From contig CADCVQ010000139.1 of assembly GCA_902806175.1 (NCBI GenBank), positions 1 through 51,157 of the forward strand: 51,157 bases of DNA, in the 5' to 3' direction. Below, in pieces: positions 43,247 to 50,843 of the stretch (its first letter is position 1; each line of letters opens with the position of its first letter). The translations under genes were made by a program, and so were the position numbers. The stretch comes from an uncultured Solirubrobacteraceae bacterium. Its GTDB lineage: Bacteria > Actinomycetota > Thermoleophilia > Solirubrobacterales > Solirubrobacteraceae. The notes beneath the pieces are model-generated. The model saw nothing but the letters and a program-made list of their open reading frames with translations. It was not told the origin of the DNA and made no database searches.

Positions 43247-45976
43247 CGTCGGGCCGCGCACAGGCGCGGCGTCAGCCTCTCGCGGACGGAAGTCGCCGAA
43301 GGTCCAGTGCACGTTGTAGCCCAGGGCCGTCCCCGCAGGGCTGGCGTGCATCGCGGGAAGCACGACCGTGCGCATGAGCTCCTCGACGAGCCCCGCGCGC
43401 AGCCCCGGATCCTCGATCTCGGGCAGGTACTCCTCCTGGTTTGAGGGCACGAGCAGCGTGTCGATCGTCTCCTGGTCGGCGATCTCGTAGGTCTGCGTCG
43501 TGACCTCGCCCGCGAAGTGGCCGCTCAGCGCGTCGCCGATCTCCGGACCGGTATGCGGGCGCGGAAGGATCCGTCGGCCGGCACGCTCGTCGTCGACGAG
43601 CGGCCCGCACCCGTCGGCAACGCGGGCGATCGCGGCCGCGACGGCGTGGCGCTGAAGCGACGTGACTGGCATGACGTCGCCGTCGAGCAGCGCCTTCCAA
43701 TGCGCCCGCAGCGCGCGGTTGGGATCGTGGAAGAGGACCGCGTACGGCCCGGCGACGCCGAGGTCGGGCGCGTTCCACAACAGGCGCCCGTCCGACGCCG
43801 TGACGGCGGCCAGCCCCTCCGCGACGCGCCGCACCGCCTTCGGCGGGATCAGATGAAAGACCATGCTCGACATCACGACGTCCATCCGCACGCCGCCCGT
43901 CACCTCGAGCAGCGGGCGAAAGCGCCCGTCAGCGCCGACGAGCGAGTGGCAGCGCGTCCAGGAGCAGTCGCGCACGACGTCGTAGCCGTAGGCAAACCAG
44001 CTCGACGGGATGTCGGCGAGGTGCAGCTCGAGCGTGACCCCGGCACGTGCCAGGCGCTGTTCGAGGCCCGTCTCGCGCGTCGCCTTGAGCAGCTCGATCG
44101 CCGCGAGCGCCGTGCCCGTGCCGTAGTCCAGGACGCGCAGGACCGCCCCCGCGGGCAGGCCCTCGAGGCGCTGCTCGAGCACCGCCATCGCCTGCGTGAC
44201 GAGCAGGCTCGTCGCGGCGGAGGACCACAGGCGCGGGTGGCGCAGGTCGCCGCGCTCGTAGAGCAGCTCGTGCAGCCCGCGCCCGTCGCGGCGGTCGACG
44301 GCGCCCTGCGGCTGCCACGTGTCCTGGCGCGGGACGTCGCCGTCGTAGCCGGGGATCAGCTCGTGCTCCTGCGCGCCGCCGGCGAGCAGGTGGTTGAGGC
44401 TGACCGCGACGAAGGGGCGCGTCGTCGGGTAGCGCCGCTCGCCGGTCGCCGCCTGGCGCAGCCCGGCGCCGCGCAGCGCGGCGATGAACGCGCGGCGCTC
44501 GACGGGGTACTGGCGCGACAGGCCGTGGTAGGCGTCGAACGCGATGCTGTGCAGCGCGCCCTGGTGGCGGGCGGCCACAGGCGGGGCGACGCAGTGCGCC
44601 TCGAGCACGACGAGGCCGTGGCGCGCGACGTGCGGCGCCCAGCGCGCGAGGTGCGCTGCGAGGTCGGCCTCGACGTCGGCGGGATCGAGCGCATGGCCGG
44701 ACTCGGTCAGGTAGGCGCCGCTCGACAAGCCCGACGCCGTCGCGGGCGCGTGCGCTCCGCCGTAGCCACGGTCGTGATCGACGAAGGCGTGCACGTGCAG
44801 TCCCTCGTCGATCGCCAGGCCGTGGCGGGCGAGGTCGTCGCGCAGCGCGTCGGGGTCCGAGACGTCGCCGCGCAGGACGAGCGCCGGCGCGCCCGTCTGC
44901 GCCAGCGTCGCGCGGGCGCGCTGTACCGCGGCAGCGCTGAGGTCCGCGCCGACCATCAGCAGCGGGTGCTCGTCGAGGTGGCGCCCGCGCAGGGTGCTGT
45001 CGCGCACGAGCGCGTGGATGCGCGCCAGCCAGCTGGCGTCGCCGCAGCCGGTGTCGAGCACGAAGCGCGGCTGCTCGGCGAGCGGCTCGCGGTCGAAGAC
45101 CTCGGCGATCGCGCGGTCGGCATCGCCGAAGTAGCGGCCGTGGGCGGCGGTGCTGGCGCGGATGTTCAGCTCGCGCTGGACGTGCCACTCGCGCCCGTCG
45201 GCGGGGCCGCTGCGCGCGCCGCTGATCGCGCCCGAGTACAGCTCGGGCAGGCGGCCGAACATCGGCAGGTAGGAGCCGACCAGTCCGAGGTGCACGACGA
45301 AGTCCAGCGCGATGACGCCGTCTTCGGTCCAGGCGCCGTCGTCGCCCAGCCAGCCGAGCGCGCGCAGCAGGCGCGCCACCTGCTCGCTCGCCTCGCCGCC
45401 TGGCAGCGCAGGGCGATCGCAGTCGCGCCGCAGGCCGCCGGTCGCGTCGAGCCACAGCAGGGCCGGTGACGCCAGCGCCCCGTCGAGATGGGCGACGACG
45501 TCCTCGCGCAGCGGCGCGTCGAGGTCGTCGAGCCCCCACCGTGCTTCGGCGTGCTCGACAAGGTCCGCGAAGCGCGCGAGGCGCTCGCCCGCCCACGGCC
45601 GCTGCCAGGCGGCGGGCTCGTTGTCGAGGAAGGTCGCGAGGTACGCGCCGACCGCGAGGTAGCTGTCGTGATGCGCCGCTACCGCGCGGCCGGCGGGCGT
45701 CCAGTCGATCGTCGTCTCCTCGGGCGCGAGTTGCGGCGCGCCGGCGATCCAGCCCGCCTGCGCGAGCGTGCGCAGGCCGACGCGCAGGTGCGCGAAGCCC
45801 GTGTCGGCGAGGTCGGGGCAGAGCCGGTCCAGCGGCTCGGCGCGCGTCAGCGACGGCGCGAGCACGTCGATCGCATCCATCCCGCGCAGCGTCGTCGCGA
45901 GCACCATCCCGTCCTGGAACAGGAACGCCAACCGCCGCAGGGCCGCCCTGCCGATGGCGCGATTCGTCAGCCGCAC
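43244..45976 (-). CDS. Large protein with two SAM-dependent methyltransferase domains
   Basis: The 910-aa product has an N-terminal region (about 1-290) that may include winged-helix or substrate-binding parts. A first SAM methyltransferase domain follows (about 295-460; FVLDTGCGDASWLARIHALV, LLMVGADLSAAAVQRARATL, LHVHAFVDHDRGYGG) and a second one after it (about 605-770; VLRVLDYGTGTALAAIELL, DVVMSSMVFHLIPPKAVRRV, GRLLWNAPDL). The first has the look of methyltransferases from AprA-type and other polyketide loading modules; no polyketide synthase is nearby. Start GTG 45976 has AGGA upstream; the longer start at 46033 would leave only 21 nt to tRNA-Thr. Substrate unknown. Confidence 0.75.
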   Translation of the reverse strand: MRLTNRAIGRAALRRLAFLFQDGMVLATTLRGMDAIDVLAPSLTRAEPLDRLCPDLADTGFAHLRVGLRTLAQAGWIAGAPQLAPEETTIDWTPAGRAVAAHHDSYLAVGAYLATFLDNEPAAWQRPWAGERLARFADLVEHAEARWGLDDLDAPLREDVVAHLDGALASPALLWLDATGGLRRDCDRPALPGGEASEQVARLLRALGWLGDDGAWTEDGVIALDFVVHLGLVGSYLPMFGRLPELYSGAISGARSGPADGREWHVQRELNIRASTAAHGRYFGDADRAIAEVFDREPLAEQPRFVLDTGCGDASWLARIHALVRDSTLRGRHLDEHPLLMVGADLSAAAVQRARATLAQTGAPALVLRGDVSDPDALRDDLARHGLAIDEGLHVHAFVDHDRGYGGAHAPATASGLSSGAYLTESGHALDPADVEADLAAHLARWAPHVARHGLVVLEAHCVAPPVAARHQGALHSIAFDAYHGLSRQYPVERRAFIAALRGAGLRQAATGERRYPTTRPFVAVSLNHLLAGGAQEHELIPGYDGDVPRQDTWQPQGAVDRRDGRGLHELLYERGDLRHPRLWSSAATSLLVTQAMAVLEQRLEGLPAGAVLRVLDYGTGTALAAIELLKATRETGLEQRLARAGVTLELHLADIPSSWFAYGYDVVRDCSWTRCHSLVGADGRFRPLLEVTGGVRMDVVMSSMVFHLIPPKAVRRVAEGLAAVTASDGRLLWNAPDLGVAGPYAVLFHDPNRALRAHWKALLDGDVMPVTSLQRHAVAAAIARVADGCGPLVDDERAGRRILPRPHTGPEIGDALSGHFAGEVTTQTYEIADQETIDTLLVPSNQEEYLPEIEDPGLRAGLVEELMRTVVLPAMHASPAGTALGYNVHWTFGDFRPREADAAPVRGPT

Positions 45977-46054
45977 GGCGCGTATCCTGCCCGATCGGAT
46001 GCAAGCACGGCGCGCGCGGGTATGCCGCGGCACTAGCCTCCGCCACGCCTGCCC

Positions 46055-46127
46055 GCCCGCCTAGCTCAACTGGCAGAGCACTTCACTTGTAATGAAGAGG
46101 TTTTCGGTTCGAGTCCGAAGGCGGGCT
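46055..46127 (+). tRNA. tRNA-Thr (anticodon UGU)
   Basis: A 73-nt cloverleaf: acceptor GCCCGCC / GGCGGGC, D-arm GCTCAACTGGCAGAGC, anticodon stem CTTCA / TGAAG with loop CTTGTAA (anticodon TGT at 46088-46090), and T-arm CGGTTCGAGTCCG. CCA is not encoded. The gene is divergent from the double methyltransferase, and its 3' end lies 1 nt from the stop codon of the convergent nucleotidyltransferase gene. Confidence 0.95.
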
Positions 46128-46128
46128 C

Positions 46129-46800
46129 TCAGGGCGGCGCGTCGCCGACCGGCCCGAACGCCGCGTGCGAGGGCGTCCCCGTCTCCAGCGGCCGCACCGT
46201 GACCTCGTCGCCCGCGGCCGCCGGCGCGGTCGACGCCTGCGGTGGCTCGACCACTTCGAGCCCCTCGAGCATCGTGAAGAACGCCAGTCCGTAGGGATGG
46301 TGGCGCACGCGCGTGCGCACGGCGTCCCAGTCGACCTGCTCGCGCAGGGCGCGCGCCATCTTCAGCAGCGCGGCGTAGTCGAGGTAATGCTCGTTGAGCG
46401 TCTGCAGGCGCAGGGCGAACATGTCCTCCAGGCGCAGCACGTTCATCGTCACGGACGTGACCGTCAACTGCTCGCCGCGGGCGATCTGCTCGTCGGTGAC
46501 GTCGCCCTCGACGGTGCAGAAGATGAGGTCGACGAGCACGTCGCCGTCCCATGCCTTCAGCAGCCACTCCTCCGGCGGGCGCTCGGGCCGCATCCCGGCG
46601 TCGACGAGCAGCTGGAGCGCGCGCTCGGCATCGACCGGTCGGATCATGAGGTCGAGGTCGTTGGTCACCTCGGGCCCGCCGCGCGCCCACGCCGCCAGGC
46701 TGCCGCCGACGAGAAACGGGATCTCCGCCTCGCGCAGCAGGGCGACGCACCTGCGCAGCGTCGCCAGGATCGGGCCGAAGCGCTCTTCGTCATCACGCAT
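46129..46800 (-). CDS. Nucleotidyltransferase-fold protein
   Basis: The 223-aa product has a nucleotidyltransferase core: LVGGSLAAWARGG followed by the acidic NDLDLMI motif, a third acidic strand (VLVDLIFCTVEGD) and a helical C-terminal half (LRLEDMFALRLQTLNEHYLD), with an Ala/Pro/Thr-rich tail. It belongs to the broad DUF6036/AbiEii-like or MNT-like group; substrate unknown. No partner toxin or antitoxin gene is adjacent. It converges on tRNA-Thr. A TAACAG sequence lies before the ATG but does not fit the leaderless hexamer exactly. Confidence 0.7.
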   Translation of the reverse strand: MRDDEERFGPILATLRRCVALLREAEIPFLVGGSLAAWARGGPEVTNDLDLMIRPVDAERALQLLVDAGMRPERPPEEWLLKAWDGDVLVDLIFCTVEGDVTDEQIARGEQLTVTSVTMNVLRLEDMFALRLQTLNEHYLDYAALLKMARALREQVDWDAVRTRVRHHPYGLAFFTMLEGLEVVEPPQASTAPAAAGDEVTVRPLETGTPSHAAFGPVGDAPP

Positions 46801-46840
46801 GGCACGCTGTTACCCGCCGTCGCCGACGGGGAAAGCACGC

Positions 46841-47614
46841 ATGACGATGTCCTTGGCCGAGCAGCCAGAGCACCCCGCCCGGATCGCCGCCGTCGGCGAC
46901 CTGCACTGCCGCGAGGCACAGCGCGACGAGATCGCCGCCGCGTTCGCGGAGATCGAGCGCGAAGTCGACGTCATCCTGCTCGCGGGCGATCTGACGACGC
47001 ACGGCGAGCCCGGGCAGGCGCTGATCCTCGCCGACGCCTGCCGTCCGCTGCAGACGCCCGTGCTGACGGTGCTCGGCAACCACGACTGGCATTCCAACCG
47101 CCGCGACGAGGTCGTCGAGGTCCTGCTCGACGCCGGCATCGTCGTCCTCGACCGCGACCACGCGATCCTCGACGTCGGTGGCATCGATCTCGGCGTCGTC
47201 GGCCTGAAGGGGTTCGTGGGCGGCTTCGAGGGCTTCAACATCCCCGACTTCGGCGAGCCGCTGCTGCGCGCGGTCTACGACGAGACGTCCGCCGACGTCG
47301 AGGCGCTCGACGCGGGGCTGCGCGCGATCGCGGCCTGCCCGCTGCGGATCGTGCTGCTGCACTACGCACCGGTCACGGCCACGCTCGTGGGCGAGCCGCG
47401 CGAGATCTGGGCGTTTCTCGGCAGCGACCGCCTCGCGGCGCCGATCGCCGAGCATCGCCCGCACGTCGTGCTGCACGGGCACGCGCACGCGGGCACCTTC
47501 GGGGGAGCGATCGGCGACGTGCCGGTCTACAACGTCTCAGCGCCGGTGATCGGGCGCGACTTCTGCGTGTTCGAGCTCAGCGGCGCGGGCGCGACGACCG
47601 CCGCGGTGCATTAG
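46841..47614 (+). CDS. Metallophosphoesterase
   Basis: The 257-aa calcineurin-like enzyme shows all metal ligands: VGDLHC, AGDLTTHG, LGNHDWHS, LLHYAPV and HGHAHAGTF. It lacks a signal peptide and is cytoplasmic. The substrate (nucleotide, phosphodiester or phosphoprotein) cannot be inferred. ATG 46841 has a GGGGAAAG site; an ATG two codons later is also possible. It is divergent from the nucleotidyltransferase gene with 40 nt between starts. Confidence 0.9.
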   Translation: MTMSLAEQPEHPARIAAVGDLHCREAQRDEIAAAFAEIEREVDVILLAGDLTTHGEPGQALILADACRPLQTPVLTVLGNHDWHSNRRDEVVEVLLDAGIVVLDRDHAILDVGGIDLGVVGLKGFVGGFEGFNIPDFGEPLLRAVYDETSADVEALDAGLRAIAACPLRIVLLHYAPVTATLVGEPREIWAFLGSDRLAAPIAEHRPHVVLHGHAHAGTFGGAIGDVPVYNVSAPVIGRDFCVFELSGAGATTAAVH

Positions 47615-47626
47615 GCGCCGCGTCGG

Positions 47627-48169
47627 TCAGTCGCCGGAGCCGGGCGCGCTGGCGACGTGCTCGAGCGTGCCGTGGCCGTTGCTGGAGACGACGTGCTCGT
47701 AGCTCGGGATGTCTGGATCGGGCGGTGCGTTCAGGCGCCGCTCGAGCTCGCCCAGGACGATCCCGAAGACCAGATGGCGCCACGTCGCCTGCGCGAACGC
47801 GCGCCCGCTCGCAGCCAGGCGCGGGAGATCGTCGCGCGCCGGATGCACGCGATCGACGGCGATCGTCAGCGGCCAGGTCGCAACGTGCTCGGCGAGCGCG
47901 ACGATCGGCCCGCGGCTCCAGGAGGGCAACGGCATCCGCGCGGCGACGTTCGCGTAGGCGGCTCCCATCAACGCGCCGTTGCCGAGGTGAATCGCGGCGC
48001 CGATCAGCGGCCACGCGGGGCCGCGCGTGAAGAGCTTGCCGAGCAGCTCGCTGTCGTCGTACTCGATTCCGAAGATCGGCTTGTCGAGCGGCTGCTGCGC
48101 CAGCCACACCCCGGCGGCGACCACCCCGGCGAAGGCTCCGCGAACGGTCCTGACGCGATCGATGACCAT
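47627..48169 (-). CDS. Hypothetical membrane-associated protein
   Basis: The 180-aa protein has a hydrophobic N-terminal stretch (GAFAGVVAAGVWLAQ), a Gly/Ala-rich middle helix (IGAAIHLGNGALMGAAYANV) and two weaker hydrophobic segments (IVALAEHVATWPLTI, TWRHLVFGIVLGELERRL), then a polar tail. It resembles small four-helix membrane proteins of unknown function. ATG 48169 is preferred because TACAGT lies 11 nt upstream; GTG 48178 is an alternative. It is divergent from the PlsC-GpsA gene. Confidence 0.65.
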   Translation of the reverse strand: MVIDRVRTVRGAFAGVVAAGVWLAQQPLDKPIFGIEYDDSELLGKLFTRGPAWPLIGAAIHLGNGALMGAAYANVAARMPLPSWSRGPIVALAEHVATWPLTIAVDRVHPARDDLPRLAASGRAFAQATWRHLVFGIVLGELERRLNAPPDPDIPSYEHVVSSNGHGTLEHVASAPGSGD

Positions 48170-48218
48170 GACCCCCACGAACTGTAACGCGCGTCACGAA
48201 GGCGGGTATGCCACCGCA

Positions 48219-49934
48219 ATGGATCGCCGCCGACTTTTGGCGCGCGCCCAGGGGCGCGGCGTCAACCCGTTCGTCTACTGGGCTGCGCGCGCCGTCTTGC
48301 AGCCGTTCTTTCTCGTGTACTTCCGCATGAGGCGAGTCGGCATGGAGAACATCCCCAAGGACGGCGCGTTGATCATCGCCTCCAACCACCGCTCCTTCAT
48401 GGACCCGTGGGTGATCGGCATGATGCTGCGCCGGCCGATCTACTACGTCGCCAAGACCGAGCTCTTCCACAACCCGATCAGCGCCTGGGTTCTGAGCGCG
48501 CTCGGCGCCTTCCCGGTCGACCGCGGCCGCGGCGACCGCGACGCGATGGATGCGGCGCGCCGGATCCTCGAGCGCGGCGACGTCGTCGTGATCTTCCCCG
48601 AGGGCACGCGCGTCCGACCCGGCACGCTCGGCGCACCCAAGCGCGGCGTCGGCCGGCTCGCGCTGGAGACCGGCGCGCCGGTCGTGCCGGTGGCGCTGAT
48701 CGGCACCGAGGCGGTCCGCAACCGCTGGCGGATCCGCCCGCACAAGGTGCGCATCCGCGCTGGGCGCCCGCTGCGCTTCGCGCAGGTCGACGCGCCGTCG
48801 CCGGCGCTCGCGCGGGCTGTCACCGATCGGATCTGGCCGTGCATCGAGCTGCAGTGGGAGTGGCTCGGCGGCGCGCCGCGGCTGCGCCGCGCGGCGATCA
48901 TCGGTGCCGGCTCGTGGGGCACCGGCCTCGCGATCGCCTTCGCTCGCGCCGGGCTCGACGTCGAGCTCGGCTGCCGCACCGAGCAGCAGGCCGCGCGCCT
49001 GCAGCGCACGCGCGTCAACGACCACTACCTGCCCGGCATCCCGCTGCCCGACTCCGTGCACGCGACGACCGCCGGCCGGCTCGCGCTCGATCGCGCAGAC
49101 CTCGTCTGCTTCGCGGTCCCTGCTGCGGCGCTGCCCGCCGCCGTCGAGGCGCACGCCGCTGCGATCGCGCCCTCCGCGGGTGCGCTCGTGCTCTGCAAGG
49201 GCCTCGTCGCGCCGCACGGCACGTTGCCAAGCGCCTACGTGGCCGCCCGGGTCGACGCGCGCGCCGTCGCCTGCATCGGCGGTCCGAGCCACGCGGCCGA
49301 CGCGCTGGACAGCGGCGCCGCGCTGGTCATCGGCTGCGCCGACGCGATCTACGCCACGCAGATCGCGCGCCTGTTCACGGACGCCGGCTTCGACACCACG
49401 ACGACCGACGACGTCGCGGGCGTCGAGCTCGCCGGCACGGCGAAGAACGCGGCCGCGCTGGCCGCCGCCGCGGCGGGCGTGAGCGGACCCAACGCCGCCG
49501 GCGCGGCGGCGGGCAAGGTCTTCGCCGAGGTCGATGCCTTCGCGCGCCACTGCGGCGGGCATCGCGAGACGTTCGCGGGCCTCGCGGGCGCCGGCGACCT
49601 GGTCGCGACCGTCGTCGCCGAGGGCAGCCGCAACCGCCGCGCCGGCGAGCTGCTCGGGCAGGGCATGTCCGCGCAGAACATCGGCGCCCGGCTCGGGCAG
49701 TCCAGCGAGGCGATGGACGGGGTCGCGCTGCTGGCGCAGACCCTGCACCGCGAGGGCGTGCCGTCGCCGACGCTCGACCGGCTGGCCGCGCTCGTCGACG
49801 GGCGGATCGACGCGGATGCCTTCACCGACGCGGTCACCGGACCGCGCCGGCGCCTCCGGCGCCGTGCGGGAGCCGCTGAGCAGCTTGCGTCGGTCGCCGC
49901 GGGCGCCGCCGATCGCAGCTCCGTCCAGGGGTAG
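48219..49934 (+). CDS. Fusion of 1-acylglycerol-3-phosphate acyltransferase and glycerol-3-phosphate dehydrogenase
   Basis: One uninterrupted 571-aa frame joins PlsC (about 10-225; HX4D box SNHRSFMDPW, IFPEGTRVRPG) to GpsA (about 226-560). GpsA has the dinucleotide fold AIIGAGSWGTGLAIAFARAG, ligand region VNDHYLPGIPLP, catalytic Lys in AGTAKNAAAL and the C-terminal motif GLAGAGDLVATVVAEGSRNR. It would reduce DHAP to glycerol-3-phosphate and acylate lysophosphatidate, two non-adjacent steps of phospholipid synthesis. The intervening G3P acyltransferase is not here. ATG 48219 starts 8 residues before conserved PlsC sequence. The join has no linker and no stop, so it is a true fusion unless the sequence contains an error. 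Confidence 0.9.
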   Translation: MDRRRLLARAQGRGVNPFVYWAARAVLQPFFLVYFRMRRVGMENIPKDGALIIASNHRSFMDPWVIGMMLRRPIYYVAKTELFHNPISAWVLSALGAFPVDRGRGDRDAMDAARRILERGDVVVIFPEGTRVRPGTLGAPKRGVGRLALETGAPVVPVALIGTEAVRNRWRIRPHKVRIRAGRPLRFAQVDAPSPALARAVTDRIWPCIELQWEWLGGAPRLRRAAIIGAGSWGTGLAIAFARAGLDVELGCRTEQQAARLQRTRVNDHYLPGIPLPDSVHATTAGRLALDRADLVCFAVPAAALPAAVEAHAAAIAPSAGALVLCKGLVAPHGTLPSAYVAARVDARAVACIGGPSHAADALDSGAALVIGCADAIYATQIARLFTDAGFDTTTTDDVAGVELAGTAKNAAALAAAAAGVSGPNAAGAAAGKVFAEVDAFARHCGGHRETFAGLAGAGDLVATVVAEGSRNRRAGELLGQGMSAQNIGARLGQSSEAMDGVALLAQTLHREGVPSPTLDRLAALVDGRIDADAFTDAVTGPRRRLRRRAGAAEQLASVAAGAADRSSVQG

Positions 49935-49937
49935 GCT
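49932..49937 (+). promoter_or_regulatory. Stop codon / -10 dual-use hexamer TAGGCT
   Basis: TAG is the stop of the PlsC-GpsA gene. TAGGCT ends 9 nt before the GTG at 49947. Confidence 0.5.
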
Positions 49938-49946
49938 CCGTGCACC

Positions 49947-50471
49947 GTGGACCGTCCCGACAAGGCGCGCCTCGACTCGGCGTTCTCAGAGCTCTACCGC
50001 ACGCACCTGCGCGACGTCTACAGCTACGCCTACTACCGGGTGGGCGATCACCACGACGCCGAGGATCTCACCGAGCAGACGTTCCTGCAGGCCTATCGGC
50101 ACTTCGAGCGCGCGCAGGCCGAATCCGACGGGCGCCCGCTGCGACCGTGGCTGATCCGCATCGCGCACAACCTCGCCGCGAACCTCTACCGCGACCGCTC
50201 GCGCCGGCCGCAGACGCCGATCGACGACACGACGGTGCTCAGCACGCTGCACACGACCGAGGACCTCGTCGAGGGACGCGATGAGCTCGCGCGGATCATC
50301 GCGGGCATCCAGGAGCTGCCCGACGAACGTCGCGATGCGCTCATCATGCGCTTCGCGCTCGGCATGGACAATCGCGAGATCGCACGAGCGATGGGCAAGA
50401 CCGACGGCGCGACCAAGGTCCTCCTGCACCGCGCGATCAAGCAGCTCGAGGGGATCGTGACGCCGGCGTGA
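49947..50471 (+). CDS. ECF-type RNA polymerase sigma factor
   Basis: The 174-aa sigma-70 family protein has region 2 (ELYRTHLRDVYSYAYYRVGD, HDAEDLTEQTFLQAYRHF, RPWLIRIAHNLAANLYRD) and region 4 (IQELPDERRDALIMRFALGM, DNREIARAMGKTDGATKVLL). The start is a GTG after a TAGGCT hexamer. It is coupled by a GTGA overlap to a small membrane protein that may be its anti-sigma partner. The signal it responds to is unknown. Confidence 0.9.
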   Translation: MDRPDKARLDSAFSELYRTHLRDVYSYAYYRVGDHHDAEDLTEQTFLQAYRHFERAQAESDGRPLRPWLIRIAHNLAANLYRDRSRRPQTPIDDTTVLSTLHTTEDLVEGRDELARIIAGIQELPDERRDALIMRFALGMDNREIARAMGKTDGATKVLLHRAIKQLEGIVTPA

Positions 50472-50821
50472 GCGAAGCCGCTCACATCGACATCGAGCAG
50501 ATGCTGCGCCGCGCGCTTGCGCCCGTCGACCCGCCCGAACGGCTGAAGACGCGCGTCGAGGCGACGCTGCAGGAGCTCACCGACGCCGCCGTCGACGAGC
50601 TCGAGGGGTGGGAGCTGTCGGCGATGCGCGATCCGCGCAACTGGGTGCGGCCGGTCGTGGCGACCGCCGTCGGCGCGTCGGCCGGAACGGCGCTCGTCGT
50701 CCTGCGGGTGCGCCAGGAGCGCCGCAGGCGCGCCGCCCAGTCGCGCAACCCGCTGGACCTCGCGCAGCGCACGCTCAGGGCAGCCGCCAGCGAGGCGCGC
50801 AAGCTGGCTCGCAGGGACTGA
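50468..50821 (+). CDS. Small single-pass membrane protein, possible anti-sigma factor
   Basis: The 117-aa product has an N-terminal soluble helical part (DIEQMLRRALAPVDPPERLK, TRVEATLQELTDAAVDELEG), one membrane segment (WVRPVVATAVGASAGTALVV) and a basic helical tail rich in Arg. It lacks the zinc-binding HxxxCxxC motif of ZAS anti-sigma factors. Its GTG overlaps the ECF sigma stop, so co-translation is likely and an anti-sigma or anchoring role is inferred from context only. Confidence 0.65.
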   Translation: MSEAAHIDIEQMLRRALAPVDPPERLKTRVEATLQELTDAAVDELEGWELSAMRDPRNWVRPVVATAVGASAGTALVVLRVRQERRRRAAQSRNPLDLAQRTLRAAASEARKLARRD

Positions 50822-50843
50822 TCCGCGGGCCCCGGTGAGGCGT

